Source of the DNA: Phytophthora quininea
Lineage: Eukaryota > Oomycota > Peronosporomycetes > Peronosporales > Peronosporaceae
Direction of reading: 5' to 3'
Assembly: GCA_011947345.1 (NCBI GenBank)
Contig: JAAVTG010000760.1
Coordinates: 1 to 18,870, forward strand
Length of the DNA: 18,870 nt
Shown here: positions 1-9,586 of the stretch, piece by piece
Numbering within the stretch: the stretch's first letter is position 1
Layout of the letters: every line of letters begins with the position of its first letter
Position numbers and translations under genes: made by a program
The notes under the pieces: generated by a model
Databases searched by the model: none
The model's input: only the letters and a program-made list of their open reading frames with translations
Told to the model about the DNA's origin: nothing

Positions 1-341
1 ATGAGATCTAGGTACAGCACCATCCTGCCGAATTTCGTGTTCGGAAGTAACATCACCATTTAAATCTCTGTGTCATTTAGAGTTGCCAGCGCTCCTCTAA
101 AGTTCGCGACAACTCGCACAGGATATTTGCCGCCGGGGAGCTTTCTAGACGCCGTGGAAATAAATAAATTATTGATGAACGTCTTGTGGAATTGTCTGGG
201 ATCACAAATGTGATACATAGAGGAGGAATTGTCAAGAGCATCTTCAGTTGTGATGACACGAAAATTGATAAGGCTAAAAAACCGGGAGTACACTCCTAGT
301 CTAGCTTGCTGGTAACCGTGTTCCCGTTCGGATCCCTCCAT
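1..341 (-). pseudogene. Unrecognised broken reading frame, fragment at window edge
   Basis: A 93-codon minus-strand frame runs from 341 to 60. Its composition looks like protein, with stretches such as SMYHICDPRQFHKTFINN and KLPGGKYPVRVVANFRG. At the stop near 60 a neighbouring frame continues with similar composition towards position 1, which suggests one indel. I do not recognise the family. GATC is at background level here, unlike the sequence from about 330 rightwards, so this is probably host DNA or an unrelated element. It may be part of a gene interrupted by the retroelements, because relict minus-strand pieces also lie on the other side at 13331-14080, but nothing seen links the two. 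Confidence 0.3.
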
Positions 342-600
342 TCTGGCTTCCCATTCGCCGATCCGGAATTCTGGTTAAGTGCTTCACCAGACAAGGATCC
401 TAAGAGGTCCATAGTGGATCAAATGATCCGTTCTGGATTCATTTAAGTTAAATTGATCCAGGGTCCCCGAGCATACATCTCTATGTGGGGCGCCCCAGCA
501 ATGGATCCTGCACGATACAAGTCCGAGGAGCAAGGAAATTCAGTGCGACGATATAGATCCGGCAGTTTGATAGACTCTAAAGTGGGATCTAACTATAATT
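342..600 (+). mobile_element. Probable 3' internal remnant of a related GATC-rich element
   Basis: This stretch has no convincing gene. GATC occurs about nine times in 260 bp, as dense as inside the element and far above the right host flank. The bases just before the left LTR (taatt at 596-600) match those just before the right LTR (12707-12711), and a GATC site sits a few bases further upstream in both. A weak likeness to the region around 12390-12415 (CCCAGCA followed by GGATC) is also visible. I infer the end of another copy of the same or a related family abutting the left LTR. A chance GATC-rich sequence cannot be excluded. Confidence 0.4.
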
Positions 601-1206
601 TGGTTGATACAGAGTCAAATTTGCCTTGTACACCACAAATGCCCTTCTAAGCGTCTAAGACTACGGGAATACATTGGGCCAGTCAAGCTACGTCGGGATC
701 ACCGCGGATCAAGCAGTGCTCGGGTGATCTGGATAATATATTGGCCAGATCCACTCGCAGCCTGGATCCACTAGTACCAAGTGCAGATCCAAAGTCTACT
801 GGAGTTACTACTTGGCCAGGACGACTGATCGACCCTCAACCCCCAAGATCACGCTATTGGAAGCGTTCAAGTAAGGAAAAGGAAGACAACACACCCTCAA
901 GGAACCCCACCTGGATCCAAGATCCAGGCCCCAGATCCAAGTAGATCCAAGCGATTACTGGTCTGGCAAATATTCAAGGACGCAGAGTGAAGATTCCCGC
1001 GCTGCTCCTGACCTCCCACGTCCCGCCAAGACGTTCGATCTTGACAGATCAAGCATCCTCGAAGCACCTGAAGAGCAGATCCAGCCCGGTACACAGGTAC
1101 ACAAGGTGAGCACACTTCAGCATCCCCACGGATATCGGAGGACCCCTCCGTTAGTCGGTGTCTGGGCGCAGTGGAAGCGGATTTTGATAAATCCCGCTAC
1201 ACCACA
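601..1206 (+). repeat. Left (5') LTR
   Basis: This segment matches 12712-13329 almost base for base. It starts TGGTTGATAC and ends ACCACA, giving the usual TG...CA ends, with one spacer base before the primer binding site. Differences from the right copy are mainly single transitions, short C or G run-length changes around 892-905, and a deletion near 1088-1095 where the right copy has an extra GTACACAAG-like unit. A cluster of four AGATCC/GGATCC sites lies at 913-950. The 10-mer TACACCACAA occurs near both ends (629-638 and 1198-1207). The exact left edge is uncertain by a few bases, because similarity to the right copy extends slightly upstream. Confidence 0.9.
733..742 (+). promoter_or_regulatory. 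TATA-like AT block in the left LTR
   Basis: The sequence ATAATATATT lies in otherwise GC-balanced LTR sequence and is unchanged in the right LTR (12845-12854). Its place, about 130 bp into the LTR with about 460 bp downstream, would suit an LTR core promoter. No transcription start can be read from the sequence, so this is only a candidate. Confidence 0.3.
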
Positions 1207-1207
1207 A

Positions 1208-1225
1208 TGGTGCGCGTGCCCGGAT
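1208..1225 (+). other. Candidate tRNA primer binding site
   Basis: TGGTGCGCGTGCCCGGAT begins two bases after the LTR CA end. It starts with TGG, the complement of the CCA tail of tRNA, as Ty3/gypsy primer binding sites do. The next bases could pair with an acceptor stem and part of a T arm, but I could not name the tRNA. The position is right and the primer is unidentified. Confidence 0.55.
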
Positions 1226-1333
1226 CTTTGGGTGACTCGGGATTTCACCGTGAGTCCCCAGAAGATGCAAAGATCAAGGTAGAACCGGGAGATCAAGCGT
1301 CATCGGAGCATGGATCGACGACGACGCCGCTGA

Positions 1334-2214
1334 ATGAAGCAAGATCCACGGATCAACAGAGCCCTGAGAGGTTCTGTTGACGGAAACGAGGCAGATCCAA
1401 CCTGGATCTGGAAGAAAATCTCAAGTTCCTCCCCAGGTCCCTTCGGGGACCCCGCGGATCTCGATACGCATCGAGATCCGCTGAGTGAAGCCGGTAAGGT
1501 TAAACCTGACCCGACTTCACTCACAAACCAACCAACGTCCAGATCCACCGTGAAAAGAAGAAGAAGATAAAATCGACACGCAAGAAACGGAAGGCTCCGG
1601 AGTCGGAGACCGAAGATCGAGGTGGATCAACCGGGATCTGGACGGAAGGCTCGCTGGAAAGAGCGTATCACCAGAAGGAGTTGAATAAATTCCTGCTGCT
1701 GGACCCAGTCACGCGGATCATTCAACCGAAGCAGATCGGGGCTCTAAAAGGTCCTGTGACCGCTCCTCAAGTCGTATCCAACAAGCTGGCGATGGCAAAG
1801 GGCCTCCTTCAACTGCTGAAGGAAGCGGATCTAACGGCGGGATCTTCGACGCCGATGATCTGTTCGATCAAGATCTAACAGTGATCCAACAGTCAACGTT
1901 AGATCTATTCGACAGACTGAAGATCCTGGTCGGAGAGCCCACCCGAAGACGGATCCGACCAGTTCTCTGCATGTCGACGCGCCGGAATATCGCACTTCGT
2001 CTTCAGACTACGCATCAGCGACGTCTGAGATGGGATCCGACAGTTCGATCCCACTACGACGTATGTCACTCGGCCCGTCGGGTGCAGCGTCGTTGGCTGC
2101 TCAGGCTAAAGTCCTACAGCATGATCAACAAGGATCAAGCGACGTAAAGCGGAAACTCGGACGGATCGCAATCCCATTAGGCTGGATCCAACTGGAGCAT
2201 ACTTCCAAGCCGCC
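1334..2214 (+). pseudogene. gag: N-terminal extension of gag, broken into several frames
   Basis: Upstream of the recognisable gag core, several plus-strand frames (1334-1570, 1572-1878, 1881-2147, 2030-2230) read like one protein cut by indels. At about 1553-1600 there is a very basic stretch, with KRRRR followed in the next frame by KSTRKKRKAP, a candidate nuclear-localisation or nucleic-acid-binding patch. After it comes a hydrophobic helix-like part at 1681-1850 (KELNKFLLLDPVTRIIQP, then LAMAKGLLQLLKEADL). The frame that enters the gag core continues upstream of the methionine at 2215, so that methionine is not the true start. The real initiation site is not resolved. Confidence 0.5.
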
Positions 2215-3502
2215 ATGCGATTTCTCCTAGAGCAACAAGCCGCAGTGACACCAAAAGTGACTATGTCCAAGGTAGATCCCGGATCACGGGACGTGGAGAT
2301 GGAATCCGTTGATTCAAACAGCGGTGGAGAATACGATCCAGATGACTTGGATCTACCAGGAATGGCTCCAGCGGCTGTAGCCATCACGACGACCGGATCC
2401 AGGACGCCCGTGATGCAGAGAGTGAGGATCTCCGCGATCTCGGACCTCAAGGAGTTCACAGGCAAAGATCAAGACGAAGAACGAGCATCGGCGTGGATCA
2501 GCAAAGTTAGATCCGCCCTACAGCGAGATCAAGCACCAGACGAAGAGAAGTGTCTGGTTTTAGGCAATTTGGTGACTGGATCCGCTAGGAACTGGTATCG
2601 CCAACTAGGTAGAACCACCCGGAACAACTGGAGTGATCTACTTCGAAGCTTCCAGATACGATACTGTGGATGGGGGTTCGGTAGCGAGGCAATATTATCA
2701 CGCCCGAAAAAAGGCTGATGAATCACCCCTGGAGTATTTGGATCGCCTCAATGTAGCGGCCATGCGCGCGAAATTGAAGATCAAGGACGGATCAGCGAAG
2801 GACCGCAAGGAACATGTAGAGCATTTCATTGAAACTCTGGGAGATCCGGATCTCGCAGATCAATTAACTCTACTGCACCTGACAGACGCTGAAGATCTGA
2901 AAGAAGTGCTCCGTGTGCGGGATAGATCCAAGAGACGTCAGAAAAAGCCTACAGCGGGATCGAGCAAGTCGCGCCCGAAGCAGACGACATCCGCTCCAAC
3001 GGTACCAACAGCCCCAGCCAAGAGAGCGGTTAGAGCAGTCCAGATCCAGAATTATGATTCGGAATCTGGATCTGGATCCGATGGATCCGACTGCGAAGGA
3101 GATCTACGCCGAATTTATCTGGCAGCTGAGGGACCGGGTGAAGTCACTAGTGGTGGATCCATCTCAGATACAACGCAAGAACGTCCGATCCAACCGGATC
3201 CAGATCCGCAAAGGAAAAAAAACTCTGGATCTCCGAAGAAGGACAAGGGAGCAGATCGTTATCGGTGTTCGCACTGTGGATCCGTGAAGCATTCGGGTCT
3301 AGGATGTTGGAGGCGTTTAACGTGCCAAAGTGTGGCAAGAAGGGTCATCCATCGGATCGCTGCCTGTTTGTATGCCGATGATGCGGAGAGCTACACGATG
3401 TTGGGTCCTGCCCCATGGGGGAATTTTACAACCAGATGCGCCAGTGGTATAGCCCGACTTAGCATGCAGGCCTGCTACCTGATATCGCAGAGAAGATGTT
3501 AA
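2215..3502 (+). pseudogene. gag: Gag core (capsid-like) and CCHC zinc-knuckle region, frameshifted
   Basis: The first frame (2215-2718) contains a Retrotrans_gag-like segment: LKEFTGKDQDEERASAWISK, then ALQRD, then SARNWYRQLGRTTRNNWSDL. A frameshift at about 2661-2690 moves reading to the frame ending at 3502, which continues with YYHARKKADESPLEYLDRLN and a helical segment ending near 2930. An acidic Ser/Asp-rich linker and a basic linker follow. The first knuckle, at 3265-3306, is a complete CX2CX4HX4C. A second and a third Cys/His group follow at about 3318-3410, but only after a further frameshift near 3320 and with an in-frame TGA near 3381. The product would be the structural RNA-binding protein; this copy cannot make it whole. 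Confidence 0.82.
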
Positions 3503-3569
3503 ACTAGGACCCTCGCCAGGTTGGAAACTGGTACGAGCCGAGCGTTCTAAGTATTGCATCTATGCATTT

Positions 3570-4297
3570 GTGAATGGGAAATCGGTAGATCCGCGTAATA
3601 TCTTACGAGGTCCGCGCGATAATACATGTGATCTGCACGTGAGAAGTATTGCTGCTGTGCCAAGTCTACGCCCTGCGGACGAATTCGCAAGATCCAACCC
3701 GCAAATGGTGATAGATCTGGATCAAGATGAGCCAAAGGGCTACTGGAAGCAGAATACACCGGATCAGTGGTTTACTCCCGTGGTTGAGGATATTTATCCC
3801 GAAGATCCAGGATCCCGACGGGTAAATGCGTACGGATCCGACCCGGGATCTACAGATCTGCTGCCAGGAGAGTCACGCGGATATTGGAAACGTCACGCAC
3901 CTGGTAAATGGTTCCGACAAGCTAAGATCACAGGCAAGATCAACAATGAAAAGGCGATCTTGCTGCTAGATAGTGGCGCCGAGGTGTCCATCGTAGATAC
4001 CGCCTTTGCTCGTAAGGTAGGCTGCTACATCGATACAAGCCAGAGTCAAGACTGTGTGGGAATGTGTACCGAACGGAAGGAAGAGTCAGGATCAAGATCA
4101 CGTTGGCGGGGTATTTGGTATACTTCTTCGACATCTGGGTAGGTGATCTAGGACAGGAGGCGATCTTGGGCATGGACTTCATGGTTCCGGCAGGGATTCG
4201 CTTGGATCTGGCCGTTGGGTCCATTGTTTACCCGATGAAGTCAAGATCCAGCTCAGTGGGCGTCACCAACTCTATAGCGACAAAGCGAGGCAACTGA
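3570..4297 (+). pseudogene. pol: Pol: aspartic protease with a duplicated GYWK motif, frameshifted
   Basis: The frame 3570-4142 carries the retropepsin active-site motif LLLDSGAEVSIVD, catalytic Asp at about 3968. After a frameshift near 4060-4075 the second half appears in another frame, with AILGMDFMVPAGIRLDL (about 4157-4210), which corresponds to the conserved flap-distal ILG motif. Upstream of the active site a short motif occurs twice, GYWKQNTPDQWF at about 3738 and GYWKRHAPGKWF at about 3880, separated by an acidic linker. Its role is unknown to me. A further frame change at about 4215-4230 leads into the linker before RT. The enzyme would cleave the Gag-Pol polyprotein. Confidence 0.85.
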
Positions 4298-4987
4298 GGG
4301 TGGATCGAAACGTGTGGATCGAAGTGGGAGAGTCGATCAAGCTACCTATGCGTTTGAAGACGCAAGACCACGAGAAACTGTGGCTCACCCGTGGTGACCG
4401 CTGCGTACCAACGATCGAGGACGGTCTGGGTAGGACGCAGTATTTGCGGGTGACCTGTGTGAGTGAGAAGCGAGCAGTGATCAGTCACCATACGCAAGTA
4501 GGCATGTGGTTAGCGGAGGGTCGAGTTCCACGAGCACCAGGATTCATTTCGGTCGGATTCAGGCGTTATAGGGAGTGGCAGAATCTCGCAATGGAAGCAA
4601 CGGTGGAATTTCCACCTGAAGAGCCTGAGATCGACTTGGGACCCGCTGTCGAACGTCCGATTTATCCGACTCCACGCAAGATACTTCAACGGAGGCAGAT
4701 CCATGCGGGATCAGAGCACCAAGACAAATCAATCGACCAGATCCAGAGGGATCTTGAAGATCCCACCAAGAATGTCTACAGGGCACTGGTGATCAGCAAA
4801 TCGGTGGCACCAGTACCCCAGATCCACTTGTTACGGAATAATTGCCTGTCGGATCGAGAGGCAGTGTTGAGATCTCGATGGAAATGCAGCCAGCGTCGGA
4901 TCTTCGGTTGTCGACTAAGGATCTAACAGAAGGAGGCCGGGAGCAAGTCGCTGGACAGTCCAAGAAGCTACTCCTGACCACGAGACG
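4298..4987 (+). pseudogene. pol: Pol: linker between protease and RT
   Basis: The frame 4300-4926 is well coded (KLWLTRGDRCVPTIEDGLG, VPRAPGFISVGFRRYREWQ) but has no catalytic motif I can name. A frameshift near 4850 moves reading to the frame covering 4842-4980, and another near 4980 leads into the RT frame. The segment matches, from memory, the spacer between protease and RT in Phytophthora Ty3/gypsy elements, so I place it in the same polyprotein. Its length of about 230 codons is long for a plain linker. Confidence 0.65.
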
Positions 4988-6344
4988 TTGGATCCAACCG
5001 CGATACGGCTGGATCCCGTGCCGGAAGGTCCGGATCCGGGTCTTTCGGATCCGGAAGAAGATGACCAAGTGTGCTATCACGAAGGGGGCGATCTGAACGT
5101 GGAAGATGTGAAAGATCAGATGGCGGTGCTCCCAGAAGTAGTTTCAACCACCGATGAGGAGACGATTGAGGCTCTTCAGGTGGGAGATCCCCAGATCAAC
5201 ACCCCAGAGGAGATCGATCGGCTTCGAAGGTTAACCTGGAGGAAGAAACACCTGCTGATCGGAAAAGGAAATGCATTGCCGCCGGCCGCAAAAGGGGCGA
5301 TCTGTGATATCGACGTGGGCAATACTAGACCCGTAGCTCAGAGAGTGCGAAAGGTAGCTTCTCGGTTCAGAGAGAAATTAGCGGAACTGATCAAGGGACT
5401 GCTGGCCGCTAAGATCATCCAACCGTCGAGATCACCATGGGCCTCGCCTATCGTCGTGATAATCAAGAAGAATGGCGTGGACATTAGTTTGTGTATTGAC
5501 TATAGGCTGGTAAACAGCTTGACTAAGTTGATGGTGTACCCAATGCCGCTGATCAATGACTTGCTGGAAGATCTGGACAAAGTACTGTGGTATTGCTCGC
5601 TTGATATGGCTAGCGGATTCTGGGTGGTGTCGATGACGGGTCGAGCTCGATTGATCTCGGCATTTATCACGCCATTCGGATTGTTTGAGTGGCTGCGTAT
5701 GCCTTTTGGATTAAAAACGCTCCGCGGATCTATCAACATCTGCTCGGTAACGCATTGCATGGATTCATGCGGATCTCGAGGTCGGGATCCACGGATCAAC
5801 CGACAGATCTGTTCCTGGAAGGGGAGCCTGAAGATCTGCGCAAACGACCAATCCTAGGACGCAGATCCTACATCGATGACATCCTCGTGACAGCGAAATC
5901 GTGGGGTCAATTGTGTGATCGCGTGGAGAGCCTGCTAGAAACCTGTGATGAATGGAATTTATCTGTCAGCGTAGCGAAGAGTTTTGGGGCTTGCGGCAGG
6001 TGGATTACTTGGGACATCGAGTCTCTGACCAAGGACTGGAGGCGAATCCAAAGGATCTGTCGACTTTAGTGGATCTGCCTTTCTCCGGATCACTGAGATC
6101 CATGCAATCGTTCCTGGGTAGCTTTAATTATTACAGCCGATACATGGAAGACTATGCCATCTACGCCTCGATCCTATACGAACTGAGGGAAGTGGACTTC
6201 GCAGAGTTGGAAAAGGACGGCCTCCGGGAGTGGATCCAAGCGGTAACTGATGGAGCGGTTGTAGATCGACATGTGGAGACGGGAGATCCGGATCCAGACG
6301 TGTTGGATCCATCAAGATCAGGAGGTAAATGGGTCAGATCATGA
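4988..6344 (+). pseudogene. pol: Pol: reverse transcriptase, frameshifted
   Basis: The first frame (to 5857) holds fingers and palm: SRSPWASPIVVIIKKNGVDI, CIDYRLVNSLT, YPMPLINDLLEDLD, motif A SLDMASGFW with the first catalytic Asp near 5601, then FGLFEWLRMPFGLK. An indel in the A run at 5712-5718 shifts reading to the frame 5689-6069, which carries APRIYQHLLGNAL and the catalytic YIDDILV at about 5869-5890. A third frame from about 5970 gives the thumb (QVDYLGHRVSDQGLEANPKD, SFLGSFNYYSRYM). This last frame meets TGA at 6342. All key RT motifs are visible, but they are spread over three frames. It would copy element RNA into cDNA. Confidence 0.92.
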
Positions 6345-6760
6345 CGAGCATTTGATGCTTTGAAGCAGAAACTCGCGACAGCTCCTATCTTACGACACTT
6401 TGATCCGGATCTAACTCCGGTGGTGATCGTTTATGCTAGTGACTGTGCGAACTCGGCGGTACTAGCGCAGGAACACGAGGAAAGGCTGGATCCGGTCTTA
6501 TCCACCAGCCACACTGAAATCCAACGAGATCAACTATAATGTGATGGAGAAGGAGTTTTAGCACTGCTGCGGATGCTGGATTTAGGGTACAACATGCTGG
6601 CGGGACACGAGATCAGGATCCTGACCCGACACTCTAGACTGGCATGGCTGTTTAGATCCGCCGGTCTCCAGGGACGCCTGGGACAGTGGGTACCCTGCTG
6701 TCACCATGAACGCTTGAGATCACGAGATCTACCAAGGGAGAAGATGAGATCCTGGGTGTA
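6345..6760 (+). pseudogene. pol: Pol: first RNase H, connection-like, catalytic Asp positions lost
   Basis: After the TGA at 6342 the same frame continues with the normal start of the Ty3/gypsy RNase H: AFDALKQKLATAPILRHFDP and VIVYASDCANSAVLAQEHEE. In active family members the core reads T-D-A-S with a catalytic Asp; here that position is Tyr (V-Y-A-S). The EKE that supplies the Glu is still visible near 6547 after a frameshift at about 6515. The third acidic site, usually TDHKSL, reads LTRHSRLAWL. A further shift lies near 6557 and another near 6690, with TGA near 6714. Two of the expected acidic residues are therefore absent in a way that looks family-wide rather than random, suggesting a retained structural domain without activity. 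Confidence 0.75.
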
Positions 6761-7537
6761 TTGGCTGCCAGCATTACCCCTAGATCCAAAGTGGACGAGG
6801 CGCTGACTGCCATAGCTCCCCGAAAGGAATCCAAACGCAAGATCCAAGCTCCAATCCCAGTGATCCAAGCCGAAGAGGCCCTGTTTGTAGTGAGTTTCGA
6901 TGGATCTGCCCGGATCAAAAGAGGTGGAGATGCGTACAGCGCGATCTTGTGGAAGTTGCCCGAATGGAACATAGTGAAGGCCAGGTCTGTGTATGCAGAA
7001 GGCCTTACAGTCAACCAAGCTGAGTATAGTGGATTGATCTTGGCATTGGGATTACTCAGGGGTCTGGATCCAACACGGTTGATGATTTGCGGTGACTCAA
7101 ACCTGGCGATCCGCCAGGTACGAGGCGAGATCGATTGCAAGGCTTCAGGGCTGACGTTGTTTCGGTAGAAGGTATTGGATCTACTGCGAGTCTGGCCGGA
7201 TCACGAGTTGGTGCACGTCAAGCGAGATTGGAATGCTAGTGCGGACAACTTAGCGAGCGCAGCTCTTCAGCGACAAGAAAGCACAGAGGTGCAAGGCGAA
7301 GCCGAGATCCAGGATCTGACCACGCTCAATCGCCTGGATGAGATCCTGACGCCCCAGATCGGAGATCCAGCGGCACAGATCTCGCCGGTCATGACCCGAT
7401 CCAACGCCAGACGCGGATACAACCCAACAGCCCTGCAGGAAGACCTGATCCAAGACTTGCGGATTGAACGGATCCGCCAGGCGCAGGACGAAGAGATGTG
7501 GATCTACAATCTCAAGAAGTTTCTGAAGGAGATGTAG
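6761..7537 (+). pseudogene. pol: Pol: second RNase H (archaeal/plant-like) and linker to integrase
   Basis: The frame 6761-7168 carries a second RNase H fold: FVVSFDGSA (first Asp), NQAEYSGLILAL (Glu), CGDSNLAIRQV (second Asp). After an in-frame TAG at 7166 the same frame gives VHVKRDWNASADNLASAAL, with the final Asp and the NxxAD-type end typical of the archaeal-like RNase H group. All expected acidic residues are present, in contrast to the upstream copy. It would degrade the RNA strand during reverse transcription. A charged linker follows up to the stop at 7535. A second, independently gained RNase H is known in retroviruses, plant Tat elements and, from memory, oomycete Chronos elements. 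Confidence 0.85.
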
Positions 7538-7599
7538 CAGATCTGGCTCAAGAAGACGCGGGGGTGTAGGAAGATCTCAGCGGATCACGAAGTGGATGA

Positions 7600-8825
7600 A
7601 TGAGATTTGTTATTCTTTGCCCTCTGGGTAAGGGATCCGATGCGGATCGAGATGGATTAACGAGGCTAGTTGTGCCAGAGACACTTTACGAAGATGTGTT
7701 GTCCCATTATCACACCAGTCTGGAGGGAGGGCATGAAGGGATCGGCCGAACTTACCAGCGGATCCGGAAATATTTCCACTGGAGAGGTCTATATCGCAGC
7801 GTCCAAAGATTTGTGAGTGAGTGCGTCGACTGCGAGACTGGCAAAGGTATGCTCACGATCCGCGGAGAGTCACCAGGAACGTGCAGGCGACCTACCCTTT
7901 CCAGATCGTGGCTATGGATCACATACCTTCCTTGCCCAAGTCTTACAAAGGCAACACTGAGTTGTTGATCTGAGTGGATCTGTTCTTGGGCTACGTAATT
8001 GCTAAAGCTAGTGCATCCAGAACAGCACAAACGATCGCGGAGTCGTACGAAGAGTGGGTTTTCCGCAGGTTCGGGGCCAGCGAGATGATCCGACACGATC
8101 GCGAACCTGGGTTTTGTGTCCGACTTCTTCCGCGCTTGTAACAAGATCTTGGGTCAGCGTCAACGTGCCACGATAGCCTACCGTCCGCAAGCGAACGGAT
8201 GGTTCAAACACTGACTAGATCGCTGAAGATGTATGTGCAAGATGTGGATCAGCGAGATTGGGATGAATATGCCGAAAGATTAACTGATGAGATCAACACG
8301 GCGCATGATCGGATCCGCGGAGAGACATCTTTCTATCTGGTGCATGGGTGGGACCCTAGATCCACCTTGGAGGCGATCGTCCCGGTGGGCAGGACCCAGA
8401 TCCGAGATCGAGATCCACGAAGATGGAGACACCGGATCCAAAAGTGATATTCTCAAGCCAGGAGGCAAGTGAATGATAAGTTGCGCAAGGCGATTGAAGA
8501 TCGAGCCAAAACACACAACGAAAATGCTAGATCACACGAGATCCAGGCCGGATCACGGGTCTGGCTGTATTTGGATCGCGTCAAGGAAGGATATGCCAAG
8601 AAGTTGGCCCATCAGTGGCATGGTCCCTTCCGAGTGGATGAAAAAGTGAACGAATACTCGATGCGACTCGAGATCTCCGGCACGAACTATGGTATATTCC
8701 TGATCGTACATGTATCTAAGCTGAAGAAAGTGAAGGACTATCCATATCGACCCAAGATCCAGCTCCTGGTGGACGAACAGAATCGGCTAGATTTCGATGA
8801 AGCCCTACTACCGGAAGACAGCTGA
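7600..8825 (+). pseudogene. pol: Pol: integrase with zinc-binding domain, broken core and GPY/F region
   Basis: The frame 7600-7968 contains the HHCC domain: SHYHTSLEGGHEGIG, then FVSECVDCETG at about 7815-7845. A shift near 7875 moves to a frame with VAMDHIPSLPKSY (first Asp of DDE) and SEMIRHDREPGF (second Asp), with TGA near 7968. Another shift near 8110 leads to the region that should hold the catalytic Glu; at 8191-8205 the sequence reads ANG then MVQTLT, so the usual ER-containing residues are missing. The frame 8199-8825 then gives DVDQRDWDEYAERLT, an in-frame TGA at 8445, and the GPY/F region (LAHQWHGPFRVDEK, FLIVHVSKLKKV). The enzyme would insert cDNA into the genome; this copy is inactive. 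Confidence 0.9.
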
Positions 8826-9062
8826 ATCCAAGACCTAGAGCCGAATGAATATGAAGTGGAACGGATCTCCGACGTGAGGACAGGCAGGCGAACACGATAT
8901 GGCCGGATCATGCGAGAATTCTTAGTGCACTGGAAGGGATATGAAGATCTACCATGGATAGACGAAGCAGATCTGAATTGTCGCGCATTATTGCATGAGT
9001 TCCTTCGCGAACGCGCGGATCAGAGCCGGTTCGGCGTGATGCAGTCGCACGAGGAGGAGTAG
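8826..9062 (+). pseudogene. pol: Pol C terminus: chromodomain
   Basis: In the same frame as the integrase tail, but after TGA at 8823, the sequence reads NEYEVERISDVRTGR, then REFLVHWKGYEDLPWIDEAD and a helix NCRALLHEFLRER, ending at TAG 9060. This is a chromodomain: a Tyr before VERI, then Trp and Tyr in HWKGY fill the three aromatic cage positions seen in HP1-type domains. In such elements the domain steers integration to chromatin carrying methylated histone H3. The length is normal for the family. Its placement directly after GPY/F is that of chromodomain-bearing gypsy elements. Confidence 0.9.
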
Positions 9063-9586
9063 CGGCTGGATCCAGCAGAGTGAGTTGGTTATTCTGTTGG
9101 GAGGTTGGTTGAAGAGATCGGCGAGGTGGTTGCAGATCTGAAGGAAAAGGGGCTTGATGTGTGCATATTTGCATATGGATCCGAGCACAATAAGGTCAGC
9201 GCAGCTCGGATCCAAGTGGAGTTGACCATGCAAGGAAACATGCAAGGAAAATGAAAGACCGAGATCCAGGTAAGGTATACTGACTGAGGAAAAGGGAGAT
9301 CTGAAACGATTACGGATGAGTGACGTGGAGAACTATCTACCGCTGGAAGATTACGAGTAAACGAAGTGACGCAGTAGCTAGTGGTGCAGAATTCGCAGAT
9401 CCACGAAGGCGGAAGAAGAAAGAGGCTGGATCGAGACGAATCCGGTCGGAGGGTGTTGAGATCAGCCGGGATCTGCATGTAAGATCGGCTTGCAGACCCA
9501 GATCCAGTCAGGATCCTCATGCAAAATTGACTTGCAGACCCGGATCCAGCCAAGATCCACCCACCGGATCGGCCTACGGACCCGGA
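9063..9586 (+). other. Non-coding junction between pol and the antisense gene
   Basis: This 0.5-kb stretch separates the chromodomain stop from the stop of the minus-strand gene, so both transcripts would end here. I see no convincing gene; the short plus-strand frame at 9320-9619 is mostly tandem repeat. It holds two purine runs, AAGGAAAAGGGG (9141-9152) and GAGGAAAAGGGAGA (9286-9299), the best polypurine candidates in the downstream half of the element, and the 42-bp repeats at its right end. GATC remains dense. Confidence 0.5.

Noticed and set aside
9262..9290. Strong plus-strand splice donor CAGGTAAGG near 9268
   Set aside because: No matching acceptor or downstream plus-strand exon is visible, so it is probably chance.
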